Shown: piece after piece, positions 26,070-35,461 of the stretch
How the letters are laid out: the number at the start of each line of letters is the position of its first letter
How positions within the stretch are numbered: the first letter of the stretch is position 1
Translations under genes and position numbers: made by a program
The notes under the pieces: generated by a model
What the model was told of the DNA's origin: nothing
Database searches by the model: none
The model's input: the letters and a program-made list of their open reading frames with translations, nothing else
Assembly: GCA_001898725.1 (NCBI GenBank)
Contig: MKUV01000040.1
Location: 1 to 49,028 of the forward strand
Source of the DNA: Caedibacter sp. 37-49
Lineage (GTDB): Bacteria; Pseudomonadota; Alphaproteobacteria; Caedimonadales; Caedimonadaceae
Length of the DNA: 49,028 nt
Direction of reading: 5' to 3'

Positions 26070-27137
26070 ATGGTTAAACAAGAAGAAATGTTATATGGAG
26101 CTATAAGACGTCGTGAAAGTGTACGTCTTGCCCAAAAGCAACCTCATGAAGCGCTTCCAAGCTTTTTAACACATGAAGACCAAGATAGTAGTAAAGATCC
26201 AACAACGATATTAGCAAATGACCTAGCTTCTCTTGAAATGAAGAAAGCTGATACCTTGAAAGCGCCATCTAAAGGAGAGATTAAAGTGGGAAAAATGCCA
26301 AGTCTAATTTTATTGATTGCTCTTTCATTTATGGCAGCCTTATTTTTTGTTGTTGGTTTTCTTACTTGTTATTCACTTTTCCCTCCTTATGGAGGGTTTT
26401 CTCTTACAAGTACAGCCTCTAAAATGGTAAGCTCAACACCAGCAAGTAATATGTCAGAAGCTCTTGTTCCTAATCCTACACCCTCTTACAGCATACGACA
26501 GCAACAAATTGCTAAAGCTGCAGGACGTAAAGTTGGAGAGCCTTCTCTTGTAGAGCAAGCGGAGCAACAAACTTTGGCAGAAGCAAAGTTCCAAGCTCAA
26601 TCTGCTGTTGGTCAAGTTCTCAATAATGCGACAAGCAAGTTAAGGGATACTTTGGGGTCTAAATTAGGAGGAATTGTTGCTCCGTTAACAACAGGAATTG
26701 CTCAAAAGCTGGCGCAACAAGAAACAAACCAAGCCTTTGAAAAAGTAAATGAGAAGATAGGTGGCGAATCTACGCGTACTCAAGATACGTCCGTGGTAGC
26801 AGGTTCAAAAAAGAATGTTCAACAAGAAGACGCTCACCATCAAAAAGCAACTTCTTCAACTCAAATTGCCAAAAATCTTTATACTATTCATGTTCGTGAT
26901 TTTTCTGATCAAAGCACAGCTCAAGAGTATGTTAATGAGCTTAAAAAAAGAGGATTTACAGAGTGTTATTATAGTCGCTTATGGGGCGCTCAAGGAATAG
27001 TTTATGCTGTAAAAGCAGGTCAATACAAAACTTTTCAAGAAGCTTTGAGTGCTTCTAAAATTTTACGTGAACAAGGTGGACAACTGACACGTATTGTTCC
27101 TATGACGTCAAATGATTTAACGCTAACCGCGGATTAA
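26070..27137 (+). CDS. Membrane SPOR-domain protein at the head of the type VI operon
   Basis: A 355-residue bitopic protein: a charged cytoplasmic tail (1-77), one membrane segment (78-100), a Ser/Ala/Gln-rich periplasmic linker (about 110-265) and a C-terminal SPOR domain (about 269-345, beginning NLYTIHVRDFSDQSTAQEYV). SPOR domains bind peptidoglycan. The gene is four bases ahead of tssJ and is part of the T6SS transcription unit. Many T6SS use an OmpA-like domain on TssL or a partner to grip the cell wall; TssL here has none, so this protein may fill that role. That function is inference; a cell-division role cannot be excluded. Confidence 0.8.
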   Translation: MVKQEEMLYGAIRRRESVRLAQKQPHEALPSFLTHEDQDSSKDPTTILANDLASLEMKKADTLKAPSKGEIKVGKMPSLILLIALSFMAALFFVVGFLTCYSLFPPYGGFSLTSTASKMVSSTPASNMSEALVPNPTPSYSIRQQQIAKAAGRKVGEPSLVEQAEQQTLAEAKFQAQSAVGQVLNNATSKLRDTLGSKLGGIVAPLTTGIAQKLAQQETNQAFEKVNEKIGGESTRTQDTSVVAGSKKNVQQEDAHHQKATSSTQIAKNLYTIHVRDFSDQSTAQEYVNELKKRGFTECYYSRLWGAQGIVYAVKAGQYKTFQEALSASKILREQGGQLTRIVPMTSNDLTLTAD

Positions 27138-27141
27138 TTAA

Positions 27142-27750
27142 ATGGGTAAGATAACAATAAATTTTAAAACCTTAAAAAACTTCTTTACTCTACTTAGCAT
27201 TTTATTCGTCGTCTCATGTGCTAAGGATGATGATGCTCGGAATCCAGAATTAAATCTTAAATTTGTTTCTATTTCTCTTGATAATGATGCGAATCGCAAT
27301 TCTGCAACGGCTGTAGAGCTTCTTATTGTTTATAAAATGGAGCTATTAAAAGCTCTTATGAAAATTAATTCTGCTGATTATTTTGCTTCTTCTGATCAAA
27401 TTAAACGAGATTACCCTGATTTGGTTGATGTTTACCGATGGGAGCTTACGCCAGGCCAAGCTATTATGGATTACAGAATAAAGCCAAGTGGAGATGAGCC
27501 TTTAGGTGTTGTAATTTTTGCTGATTATTTGACACCAGGAAACCATCGAGAACGTGTGGGCAGTTCTGAAGCTATTCATTTAAGACTTAAAAATGATGGG
27601 TTTTGTATTTTAGAGCAAGGTTGCCATCTTGCAAAAACAGGTCCAACAAAAAGTGCCGAAGAATTATTGCAAGAAACGATACGGGCTGGAATGGCTTCAC
27701 AACCAGTGAGCCCTGAAAATTTAAACAAAGAACCTGAAAAGAAAAATTGA
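27142..27750 (+). CDS. tssJ: Type VI secretion lipoprotein TssJ
   Basis: A 202-residue outer-membrane lipoprotein. The lipobox FVVSC sets Cys26 as the lipidated residue. The mature part contains NRNSATAVELLIVYKM, the conserved loop-strand of TssJ that holds the Pro-Val-like start, and GQAIMDYRIKP in the C-terminal sheet. TssJ binds the periplasmic end of TssM and joins the membrane complex to the outer membrane. It follows the SPOR gene by four bases and precedes tssK by 25. Confidence 0.8.
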   Translation: MGKITINFKTLKNFFTLLSILFVVSCAKDDDARNPELNLKFVSISLDNDANRNSATAVELLIVYKMELLKALMKINSADYFASSDQIKRDYPDLVDVYRWELTPGQAIMDYRIKPSGDEPLGVVIFADYLTPGNHRERVGSSEAIHLRLKNDGFCILEQGCHLAKTGPTKSAEELLQETIRAGMASQPVSPENLNKEPEKKN

Positions 27751-27775
27751 TGGGAATTATGGGGGGAGAAAAACA

Positions 27776-29104
27776 ATGCCAAAATTAGGTCGAGTTAGAG
27801 ATGCAATTCAATGGTATGAAGGCATGCTATTGATGCCTCAGCACTTTCAACAAAGTGATCATCGACTTCATCAACTTTTGAGCTTTCATATTAACACGGC
27901 TGTTTCTCATCATTGGGGGCTTACCCATTTTACGTTTGATCCTGCTATTTTAGTGGCTGGTAAGTTACGTGTTTTAGAACTTGAAGCTATCACGCCAGAT
28001 GGATTAGTTGTTTCCACTTATGCTAATGAAGGTGATCTTCTTGAGGTTGATTTAAATCCTTTTATTGAAACTTTGAAAGTAAAGCCGCTTAAAGTATTTT
28101 TAATTATCCCTGAGTACAAGCCAGGTACATTAAACGTATCCAATCAAGATGCGCGCTTTATGTCCAGAGATGGGTCAAATGTCGTTGATGAGAATACAGG
28201 AGAAGGAAAGATTACATTCCCAACTCTCCAACCCAATCTTGGGTTGTTTATTGGAGAGGAAGTCCCCTCACGTTACATAGCTTTACCTCTTATGGAAGTT
28301 TATTATTCAACAAATGGTTTTGCTATGACAGATTACATAGCTCCTCTTCTAAAAGTTGAAACGGATTCTCCTTTAGGTCTTCTCGGTCTAGATCTTGCCA
28401 AAGCAATACGCGAAAAAATTGCATTTTTGGGAGATCAACTTTATAGCAACACAGGAGAAATAATGTCAGCCGAAGCTGAGCAAAGTATCCGAGCACTTAC
28501 GACAGGTTTATTATCATTTGAAGCTACTTTACATGCTGGGGCAGCTCATCCCTTCCAATTATATTTACAGTTAGCGACAGTTGCAAGTCATGTCGCTACA
28601 CTTCATTTGGGACAAATGCCACCTGTTTTTAAGGCTTATCAACATAATGATATCAGGGCAAGTTATCTAGAACTTATTTCTTATATAAATTCAATGTTAG
28701 CCAGAATCCAAGAGGGATATTTTGTCGTTCCTTTCAGCCAAAAGGATCGATTATTCTCTTTATCTCTAAAGAGAGAATGGATAGGGAACTATTTAATTTT
28801 AGGTGTAAAAGCTTCACCTGCGATGAATGAAAAAGATCTTGTAGCTTGGCTCATGAATGCTTTAATTGCTTCCGAAACACATGTCTCATCAAGCCGAGAC
28901 AAACGAATTCTTGGTGCAACTCGTAAAATCATTGAAAGCGATGATGAAATGAAACTTTTTCCTGCCAAGGATGTTCTACTATTTTCAGTCGAAGTTAATC
29001 CTCGATTTATTAACCCTGATGAGAATTTACAGATTTTTAACATCGCTGATACACAAGAGAAGAGGCCTATTGAACTTGTGCTCTATGTCCCTAAAAAAAT
29101 TTAG
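27776..29104 (+). CDS. tssK: Type VI secretion baseplate protein TssK
   Basis: A 442-residue TssK. The N-terminus shows the hallmark IQWYEGMLLMPQHFQQSD (about 11-28) and the first shoulder domain with SHHWGLTHF. TssK links the baseplate wedges to TssL and TssM. Length is near the family norm of about 445. Its start has a GGGGAG ribosome site. It is the only baseplate protein in this window; TssE, TssF and TssG are absent. Confidence 0.93.
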   Translation: MPKLGRVRDAIQWYEGMLLMPQHFQQSDHRLHQLLSFHINTAVSHHWGLTHFTFDPAILVAGKLRVLELEAITPDGLVVSTYANEGDLLEVDLNPFIETLKVKPLKVFLIIPEYKPGTLNVSNQDARFMSRDGSNVVDENTGEGKITFPTLQPNLGLFIGEEVPSRYIALPLMEVYYSTNGFAMTDYIAPLLKVETDSPLGLLGLDLAKAIREKIAFLGDQLYSNTGEIMSAEAEQSIRALTTGLLSFEATLHAGAAHPFQLYLQLATVASHVATLHLGQMPPVFKAYQHNDIRASYLELISYINSMLARIQEGYFVVPFSQKDRLFSLSLKREWIGNYLILGVKASPAMNEKDLVAWLMNALIASETHVSSSRDKRILGATRKIIESDDEMKLFPAKDVLLFSVEVNPRFINPDENLQIFNIADTQEKRPIELVLYVPKKI

Positions 29105-29138
29105 AGATAATGAGTATGCTTAAAGGAGCGAAGACACG

Positions 29139-29951
29139 ATGAGTGCAACAATAAATTTAAGACGCCAAGGAGATTATGAAACTTCTTTTGTCGTTCGTTA
29201 TTTCGAGGAATTTTATTCTAAAATAATTGAAATTAAGGAAAGAATTAAAACCGACCAATGGCTCCCTATTGAAGACGGCATAGACGACATTCCTGGGGAT
29301 CAGAATGAGACAATTGCAAATCAAGCACGCTCATTTTTAGAAGAGCTTCGCCTCTTAATTGAACGTCAAACTATGGAATCTAGTCGTTTTGGTGGTGAAT
29401 TTGCAGTTAGTTATTATCTTGAAACGAAATATATTATGGCGTCTCTTGCAGATGAAATCTTTTTATCTTTGAATTGGAAAGGACGTAAATATTGGGAAGA
29501 TAATCTTTTAGAGTCATTTTTCTTTAATACTCATGATGCTGGAGAGCAGTTTTTTATAAGGCTTGAAGATTTATTGTCGACGCGCGACCCTTTGCGGAAT
29601 GATCTTGCACACATTTATTTATTAGCTTTAGGTCTTGGCTTCCAAGGAAAATATCGAGATACCAATGATGAAGGTCAATTATCACATTATCTTCGTCAGC
29701 TTTATGTTTTTATTAACCATTCAGAGCCTAAGCTTTATCAAGAAGGAGAGCGGCTTTTCCCAGAAGCTTATACACATACGCCAGAACCACAAAAGGTCAA
29801 ACTTCTTCAAGATGTGCGTTTATGGATGAGTGTGATTGCGAGTGTTTTTGCTTTGCTATTGCTAACATCTTATGGAGTTTGGAGGAATGTTACAAGTGAG
29901 ACCTTTGAAATTGTGGACCGTATTCTTTATGAATCTGGGAAGAAGCGGTAG
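29139..29951 (+). CDS. tssL: Type VI secretion inner-membrane protein TssL (DotU)
   Basis: A 270-residue TssL. The cytoplasmic part has the conserved ADEIFLSLNW (104-113) and LLESFFFNTHDAGEQFF (123-139), and a single membrane helix lies at 228-246. Only about 24 residues remain beyond it, so there is no OmpA-like peptidoglycan-binding extension. TssL contacts TssM and TssK. It follows tssK by 34 bases and precedes tssM by nine. Confidence 0.92.
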   Translation: MSATINLRRQGDYETSFVVRYFEEFYSKIIEIKERIKTDQWLPIEDGIDDIPGDQNETIANQARSFLEELRLLIERQTMESSRFGGEFAVSYYLETKYIMASLADEIFLSLNWKGRKYWEDNLLESFFFNTHDAGEQFFIRLEDLLSTRDPLRNDLAHIYLLALGLGFQGKYRDTNDEGQLSHYLRQLYVFINHSEPKLYQEGERLFPEAYTHTPEPQKVKLLQDVRLWMSVIASVFALLLLTSYGVWRNVTSETFEIVDRILYESGKKR

Positions 29952-29960
29952 GAGAATGAG

Positions 29961-32900
29961 ATGATTACAGAAATTTTACAAGGTTTTCTTCCCTATCTAC
30001 CTTATTTTGTTTTTATTGCGCTTGCTTTAGGGGTATTACTCGTTATTTTTCTCGTATTTCTTGCAAAAAAAACAATTGCTAAAACTCTTAAACAAAAAAC
30101 TAAGACCCGTGCGCCGCAACCTTTACAAGTGGATGGGACTTCTTTTGTAAAACGTATTTTAACTTTTATAACAACTTTTAAAAATAAATTTTCTAATCTA
30201 GGTATGGGACGACTTCCTAAAGATGAACTAAGCAATTCATTCCGCCAAACGGAAGAAATTCTTAAAATGTATCTAGGTTCCAGAGAGCCTCAATATGCTC
30301 TTCCATGGTACCTTTTAATCGGTGCAGAAGGTTCTGGAAAAACAACCTTATTAAACAATTTGAACCTTGAACTTCCGATTGGTAAACCGGAATTTGAAAT
30401 TCCTGAAGACCACTCTAAAATATTGTGGCGCTTTTATGATAATGCTGTGATCTTAGAACCTAATGGTCCTTTTATATTGCGTGAAAATTCGCTTTCATCT
30501 GATAACCAAGAGTGGAACTATCTCTTGCAGTTATTAAACCGTTTTCGTCCTAAACGTCCAATTGATGGTATTATTTTGACTTTACCTTGCGATGAATTAA
30601 TTTCTTCTAAGCGGTTAAGTCGTAACGAAGTATATGAACGAGCTAAAGTTATCTATACTAAACTTTGGGAACTTCAAAGTACGTTAGGAATAAAAGTCCC
30701 TGTTTATGTTGTTATTACAAAAAGTGATACAATGCCGGGATTTCAAAGCTTTATTGAATCTCTTCCTTACGCAAACTCTCAAGAAATGTTAGGCTGGTCA
30801 TCTCCTTATAGTGTGGATGCTAATTATTCTTCCTCTTGGGTTGATCAAGCCTTCCGCAACATCCATCGAGCCCTTGATCGTGTTCGATCTTCTATTTTTA
30901 CAGCACGTAAAACTCAACCAGAACTTATTGATGGAACCTTTTCATTTCCTCTTGAATTTATTCAACTTAAAGAGAATCTCCAGGTTTATTTAGATCAGAT
31001 ATTTAAAGACAGTGCTTACCATGAATCATTCTTCTTAAGAGGCATTTACTTAGCTGGGAAGGCGTTTGCAAATCCTCAGATAACTTCCTCGTTTTCTACT
31101 CTTGCAACGAACTATGAAACTCGTCATGGAAAAGACTATGAAGAAACGCCTTCCGAACGGCTTTGCTTTATTACTGATTTATTTGAGAAAAAGATTTTTG
31201 CTGAATCAACGCTAGCTCAACCTATTATGAGAATATTAGTTTCAACAAGAAGGATGTTAAATTATATCAAAGCATCCGCGCTGGCGATTAGTATTATTTG
31301 GTTTGTTGGACTTATTTTTGCGTATGATAATCTTAAATCAGGGTTGAGTACGACCATGCCTGCGCTTACTCAGATTGACCGCTCGATTCAAGGCGTCAGT
31401 CTTAAAGGAGGCGTATCGAATGATCCACGACTTCTTGCTTATCTTAATCAACAAGCTGATCTTATTTTAGAAAAATTCACAGCGATTGATACTGTTAATG
31501 TCGGGTCAATATTTATTCCTGTTTCATGGTTTAGTAATTTAAACCATAATATTCGATTTGCTTTTTCAGCTGCTTATGATCGGATTATTTTGCCTTCTTT
31601 ATATACAGCAATCTTGAAAAAAATTGAAGATATTATTTCTGTGAAGAAACTTGAATTTCCAAGTAGCGGTAATAAAGAAAATGCTATAAATCCCCTTTTA
31701 ACAAAACCTTTCATAGCAATGAAAGAGTATGTTCAAGAAGTTCATTTACTTGAACAGCAAATTCATAATTTCAATAATTTAGAGAATAGTCGCAACATTC
31801 AAGACTTGGCGAGTCTTATAAAATATCTTTTTAATAAAGATCTGCCTGCTCAATTTTATACTTCGGCAGATTATTACAGTTCAGCTTTATCATTGAGTCG
31901 TGAGCGGCCAATAGATTTAACACCTTTCAAAATGTTAGCTGGTCAAAAGCTGGGTCTTATTTATAAAAATTTTATTGAACATGCCTTTAATTTAGACGAG
32001 AGCTTTCCTATTTTTGCAAGCATTACAAAAAAGTTAACCTATCTTGCGGATACAGGACAAATAAGAACTTATCGTAGTGAAGACTTGCGCAAAGTTGTTG
32101 ATGAAGCCATTACCACGGCTGACATCATTTCAAGTGGGACACTTGATTGGGCGGACAAAGACGTCTTCGAACCTGGACCTGGATATAGTACAGTGATCAA
32201 CCAGATTATGACCTCAACTTTACTCGGGAAAGACATTGCTTTAGAATTAAATAAAATTTCTGAAAGAGAATTTATTCAATTTAAGCTAGCGCTTGCCAGC
32301 TTTGTGACGCCCTTAACAGGTCCTTTATTTGTTCTGCGAAATGGGCATCTTATTTCGGATCCTTCACCAGGCCTTATTCATTTTATCGATTATATGTCTA
32401 TATTTTTGAATGAACCTTTCATGGCAAAATCGATCACTCAACAGATAAATACTAAAATTCCTGCAGGAAAACTGCTATTTTGGGATGATCTCACCTTACA
32501 AAAAGCCATTAAATCAATTGAAAGTTTTGAGGAATTTATGGGGCAACGGCTAAATAATATGCCTCCTGTTCTACAAAATATTATGAAAATTATTGGTCGG
32601 AATAGTTTACGTCAAGGCGTATTAAACTATGTTGCTCAAGCTCAAGTTATTAATGAAGAAGCTTCAAGCAGCCTTGGTTTAGGTGCACGTGAACTTCTTC
32701 AAGCACAAGTTTCAAATATTACTAAAGTTGTTCCTATGTTTGCTCAAATCTTTAGTATTTTTGATGAAGGTGGATTTGTGACCCAAAATACGCAATTGCG
32801 TCAACTCCTCGTTAATGAGAGTCAAGTTATCCTTCAGAAAATTGAAAAAATGCTTGAGAACGATGATTTGTATGCTGCGCGTGAAGATATGTTTATGTGG

Positions 32901-34220
32901 TGGGATGGAAGCCCTATGGTTGGATTAAAAGCATTCGGCGTTCGGGATATAAATGATATGAAAGCCTTTTTGAAAGCGCAAAGAGTGAGAGTCATTTTTC
33001 TTGCAAAAGAGCTTGCTGAACCTATCCTTTCCCTGCTTAGCATTGGCTATCTGGAAGACATTCCTTTTGATATCCCTCTTGTCGATTGGTGGACACGTAT
33101 TATTAAAGCGATTGATGATTATGAGAAGAAAACACCAGGTAGTTCTTTAATTGGATTAGAACATTTTCTAACATACGACATTAATGAAATTACGCTTGAG
33201 AACTGTGATACTTTTGACTTGCAGGATGATTTCACAGGTTTAAATGATTATTTTATTGATGTGCGTAATACAATTACGCAACAACTTAGAAAGAGATGTA
33301 AAAATGTTGCTCTCCGTCGTGCGTTTGAACATTATAACAAGGCTGCAACTTTCTTTAATACCAATCTTGCAGGGCGTTTTCCTTTTAGCAAGAAATTAGA
33401 AAATTCTGAGAATTTTGAAGCCGAACCTAATGATGTTGCTACCTTTTTTGATCTCTTTGATGCTCTTGATATACAGGAAATCTCTGCTCTTGAAAGATAC
33501 TTAAAAATTGGAGATACAGAATCTGATGCTCTTCGCTTTATTAAAAATATTCAAAGTATTCGAAGTTTAATGTTAGCAGCTCTTGACCAAGGTCCAGGAC
33601 AAGAGCCGTCAAGAATTGATTTTGAAATTTTATTCCGCACAGATCGTAAACGTGAAGTCGGAGGGGATAAGATTATTGATTGGAGTATGCAAATAGGATC
33701 TCAATCTCTTGATATACGTCAAAAGAATATAAAAGCTTCATGGTCTATAGGAATGCCGATTTTAGTTGATTTCCGATGGGCTCTTGATGGGGATCAAACA
33801 CCGCTTTCTGATCCACGACAGCCAAGCTTGACAGTGGTTGGTCCTAAAGCAAGCTTCGCGTATACGGGACGTTGGAGTTTAATTAAGCTCATTAAACAAC
33901 ATATATCCTATGAATCTGAGTCTTCTAGTTCACAAGGTCTTCCTAATTCTTTACTAGAATTTACTATTCCAACAACGTGCAGACTTGATTTTACTCAAGA
34001 AAATAATGAATTAACAATAGAGCGAAAAACAGCCGATAGTCGAATTTATTTGCGACTTGGCCTCTATGAAGCCGATAAACCCAAAAAAGAAGAAAAAAAT
34101 GCAGCTCAAACTAAAGCACCTTCTAAGTTAAGACACATTACTCTTCCCCGTTTTCCAATTCAGGCACCTCTACTTGATTCTTTTATCTTGAGAGGAACTT
34201 CTTTAAAAAAGGTTTTTTAA
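29961..34220 (+). CDS. tssM: Type VI secretion inner-membrane protein TssM (IcmF)
   Basis: A 1419-residue TssM, the largest gene of the window. A membrane helix at about 12-34 is followed by a cytoplasmic P-loop domain with Walker A GAEGSGKTT (121-129) and a TKSD-like element (VYVVITKSD), a second membrane helix near 436-455, and a long periplasmic region to the end that binds TssJ. The C-terminal beta-rich part (about 1230-1400) is the expected TssJ-binding module. Walker A is intact, so the ATPase-like site is kept. tssA begins directly after its stop. Confidence 0.95.
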   Translation: MITEILQGFLPYLPYFVFIALALGVLLVIFLVFLAKKTIAKTLKQKTKTRAPQPLQVDGTSFVKRILTFITTFKNKFSNLGMGRLPKDELSNSFRQTEEILKMYLGSREPQYALPWYLLIGAEGSGKTTLLNNLNLELPIGKPEFEIPEDHSKILWRFYDNAVILEPNGPFILRENSLSSDNQEWNYLLQLLNRFRPKRPIDGIILTLPCDELISSKRLSRNEVYERAKVIYTKLWELQSTLGIKVPVYVVITKSDTMPGFQSFIESLPYANSQEMLGWSSPYSVDANYSSSWVDQAFRNIHRALDRVRSSIFTARKTQPELIDGTFSFPLEFIQLKENLQVYLDQIFKDSAYHESFFLRGIYLAGKAFANPQITSSFSTLATNYETRHGKDYEETPSERLCFITDLFEKKIFAESTLAQPIMRILVSTRRMLNYIKASALAISIIWFVGLIFAYDNLKSGLSTTMPALTQIDRSIQGVSLKGGVSNDPRLLAYLNQQADLILEKFTAIDTVNVGSIFIPVSWFSNLNHNIRFAFSAAYDRIILPSLYTAILKKIEDIISVKKLEFPSSGNKENAINPLLTKPFIAMKEYVQEVHLLEQQIHNFNNLENSRNIQDLASLIKYLFNKDLPAQFYTSADYYSSALSLSRERPIDLTPFKMLAGQKLGLIYKNFIEHAFNLDESFPIFASITKKLTYLADTGQIRTYRSEDLRKVVDEAITTADIISSGTLDWADKDVFEPGPGYSTVINQIMTSTLLGKDIALELNKISEREFIQFKLALASFVTPLTGPLFVLRNGHLISDPSPGLIHFIDYMSIFLNEPFMAKSITQQINTKIPAGKLLFWDDLTLQKAIKSIESFEEFMGQRLNNMPPVLQNIMKIIGRNSLRQGVLNYVAQAQVINEEASSSLGLGARELLQAQVSNITKVVPMFAQIFSIFDEGGFVTQNTQLRQLLVNESQVILQKIEKMLENDDLYAAREDMFMWWDGSPMVGLKAFGVRDINDMKAFLKAQRVRVIFLAKELAEPILSLLSIGYLEDIPFDIPLVDWWTRIIKAIDDYEKKTPGSSLIGLEHFLTYDINEITLENCDTFDLQDDFTGLNDYFIDVRNTITQQLRKRCKNVALRRAFEHYNKAATFFNTNLAGRFPFSKKLENSENFEAEPNDVATFFDLFDALDIQEISALERYLKIGDTESDALRFIKNIQSIRSLMLAALDQGPGQEPSRIDFEILFRTDRKREVGGDKIIDWSMQIGSQSLDIRQKNIKASWSIGMPILVDFRWALDGDQTPLSDPRQPSLTVVGPKASFAYTGRWSLIKLIKQHISYESESSSSQGLPNSLLEFTIPTTCRLDFTQENNELTIERKTADSRIYLRLGLYEADKPKKEEKNAAQTKAPSKLRHITLPRFPIQAPLLDSFILRGTSLKKVF

Positions 34221-35384
34221 ATGGTGCTCGGTTTACAGAAAGCCTCAAAGCAAATCTCGTCTCTTTTAGCGCCGATTAAAGGCAAAGAGCCATCAGGACG
34301 TCATTTGCAATATGAATCACATTATGATGCTCTTCGAAATGCACGCCTTGAAGAGGATGAATCTCTTCCTTTAGGCGTTTGGCAAAGAGACCTTAAAAAA
34401 GCCGATTGGGGACAAGTTGAAGAATTAGCTTGGAATATTTTAGAAAAAGAGTCAAAAGATCTTCAAGTCGCAGTTTGGCTTACAGATGCATGGCTTAGAT
34501 TATATGGCATTAAAGGTCTTGATCTTGGCATTTCCTTATGCTTTCACCTTTGTACGGGATTTTGGCCAACATTACATCCCCATATTCAAGGAGAAGACAT
34601 CGAACATCGTCTAGCGCCTCTTGAGTGGTTGAACGAAAAATTAGTTATTCCTTTAAGATTAATGCCCATTACGCATCCTTTGCAAGCAAACGGAAAAGGC
34701 TACACATATACTGATTATGAAATAGCTGCTCGTTACGATAACACTTTAAAGATGGGTCATAATGGCGCGCAAAAAAGTATACCCGTTCAGGATGAACCTC
34801 GTATCAAAATGGCCCAATTTCTTCAAAGCCAATCTCAAACACCAATTGAATTTTATAAAGAACTTATTGATACTTGTCAGAATGTAAGCCAAACAATTAA
34901 TGCTTTAGAAAATTTCATTTTACAAAAATCTTCTAATCATCCTTCTATACTTAATCTTTTGCGACAAGAAATAAAAAAATTAGAAGATTTTTCTCTTTTA
35001 ATACTTAAAAAGAGAGGACCTCTTATACGTCAAAATTCTTCTAATAATAGCATAAATGAAACTCTCGAAGAAAAACCTTCAACTCTTACATCTTCCATTA
35101 ACCTGGTGAAAAAAATGATGAAAAAAGATACTTCCTCGCCTATTACAAATCGTGAACAAGCATATCAAATGCTTGCAGAAATAGCTGATTATCTCACAAA
35201 AATAGAACCGCATAGTCCTACACCTTATCTTATCCGAAGAGCTGTTTCTTGGGGGCATATGTCTTTAAGTGAATTATTGTCTGAGCTTGTTCAAGATGGT
35301 GGTGATTTAATAAGAACATTAAAAATTTTGGGGATCCCCCCAGTCAACAACCAAAATTCCAACCCTCCAGATACATTATCTTAA
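34221..35384 (+). CDS. tssA: Type VI secretion protein TssA
   Basis: A 387-residue TssA with the N-terminal ImpA_N domain (about 1-150; ISSLLAPIKGKEPSGRHLQY and WQRDLKKADWGQVEELAWNI are typical). The C-terminal part ends in the NREQAYQMLAEIADYLTKIE and HSPTPYLIRRAVSWGHMSLS pattern of short TssA proteins that cap or prime the growing tube. It starts one base after tssM and ends the operon; a terminator overlaps its stop. Confidence 0.88.
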   Translation: MVLGLQKASKQISSLLAPIKGKEPSGRHLQYESHYDALRNARLEEDESLPLGVWQRDLKKADWGQVEELAWNILEKESKDLQVAVWLTDAWLRLYGIKGLDLGISLCFHLCTGFWPTLHPHIQGEDIEHRLAPLEWLNEKLVIPLRLMPITHPLQANGKGYTYTDYEIAARYDNTLKMGHNGAQKSIPVQDEPRIKMAQFLQSQSQTPIEFYKELIDTCQNVSQTINALENFILQKSSNHPSILNLLRQEIKKLEDFSLLILKKRGPLIRQNSSNNSINETLEEKPSTLTSSINLVKKMMKKDTSSPITNREQAYQMLAEIADYLTKIEPHSPTPYLIRRAVSWGHMSLSELLSELVQDGGDLIRTLKILGIPPVNNQNSNPPDTLS

Positions 35385-35404
35385 AAGCGGTTTGCTTTTT
35401 TCTT
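35383..35404 (+). terminator. Terminator of the type VI operon
   Basis: AAAAGC and GCTTTT pair around a GGTTT loop and lead into a T tract. The hairpin begins within the tssA stop codon. It ends the T6SS transcript before ald. Confidence 0.6.
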
Positions 35405-35461
35405 AAAACCAGCCTATATCCTTCTGCTGAGATCTGAGAATTCTTTAAAAGGAGTAATTGA

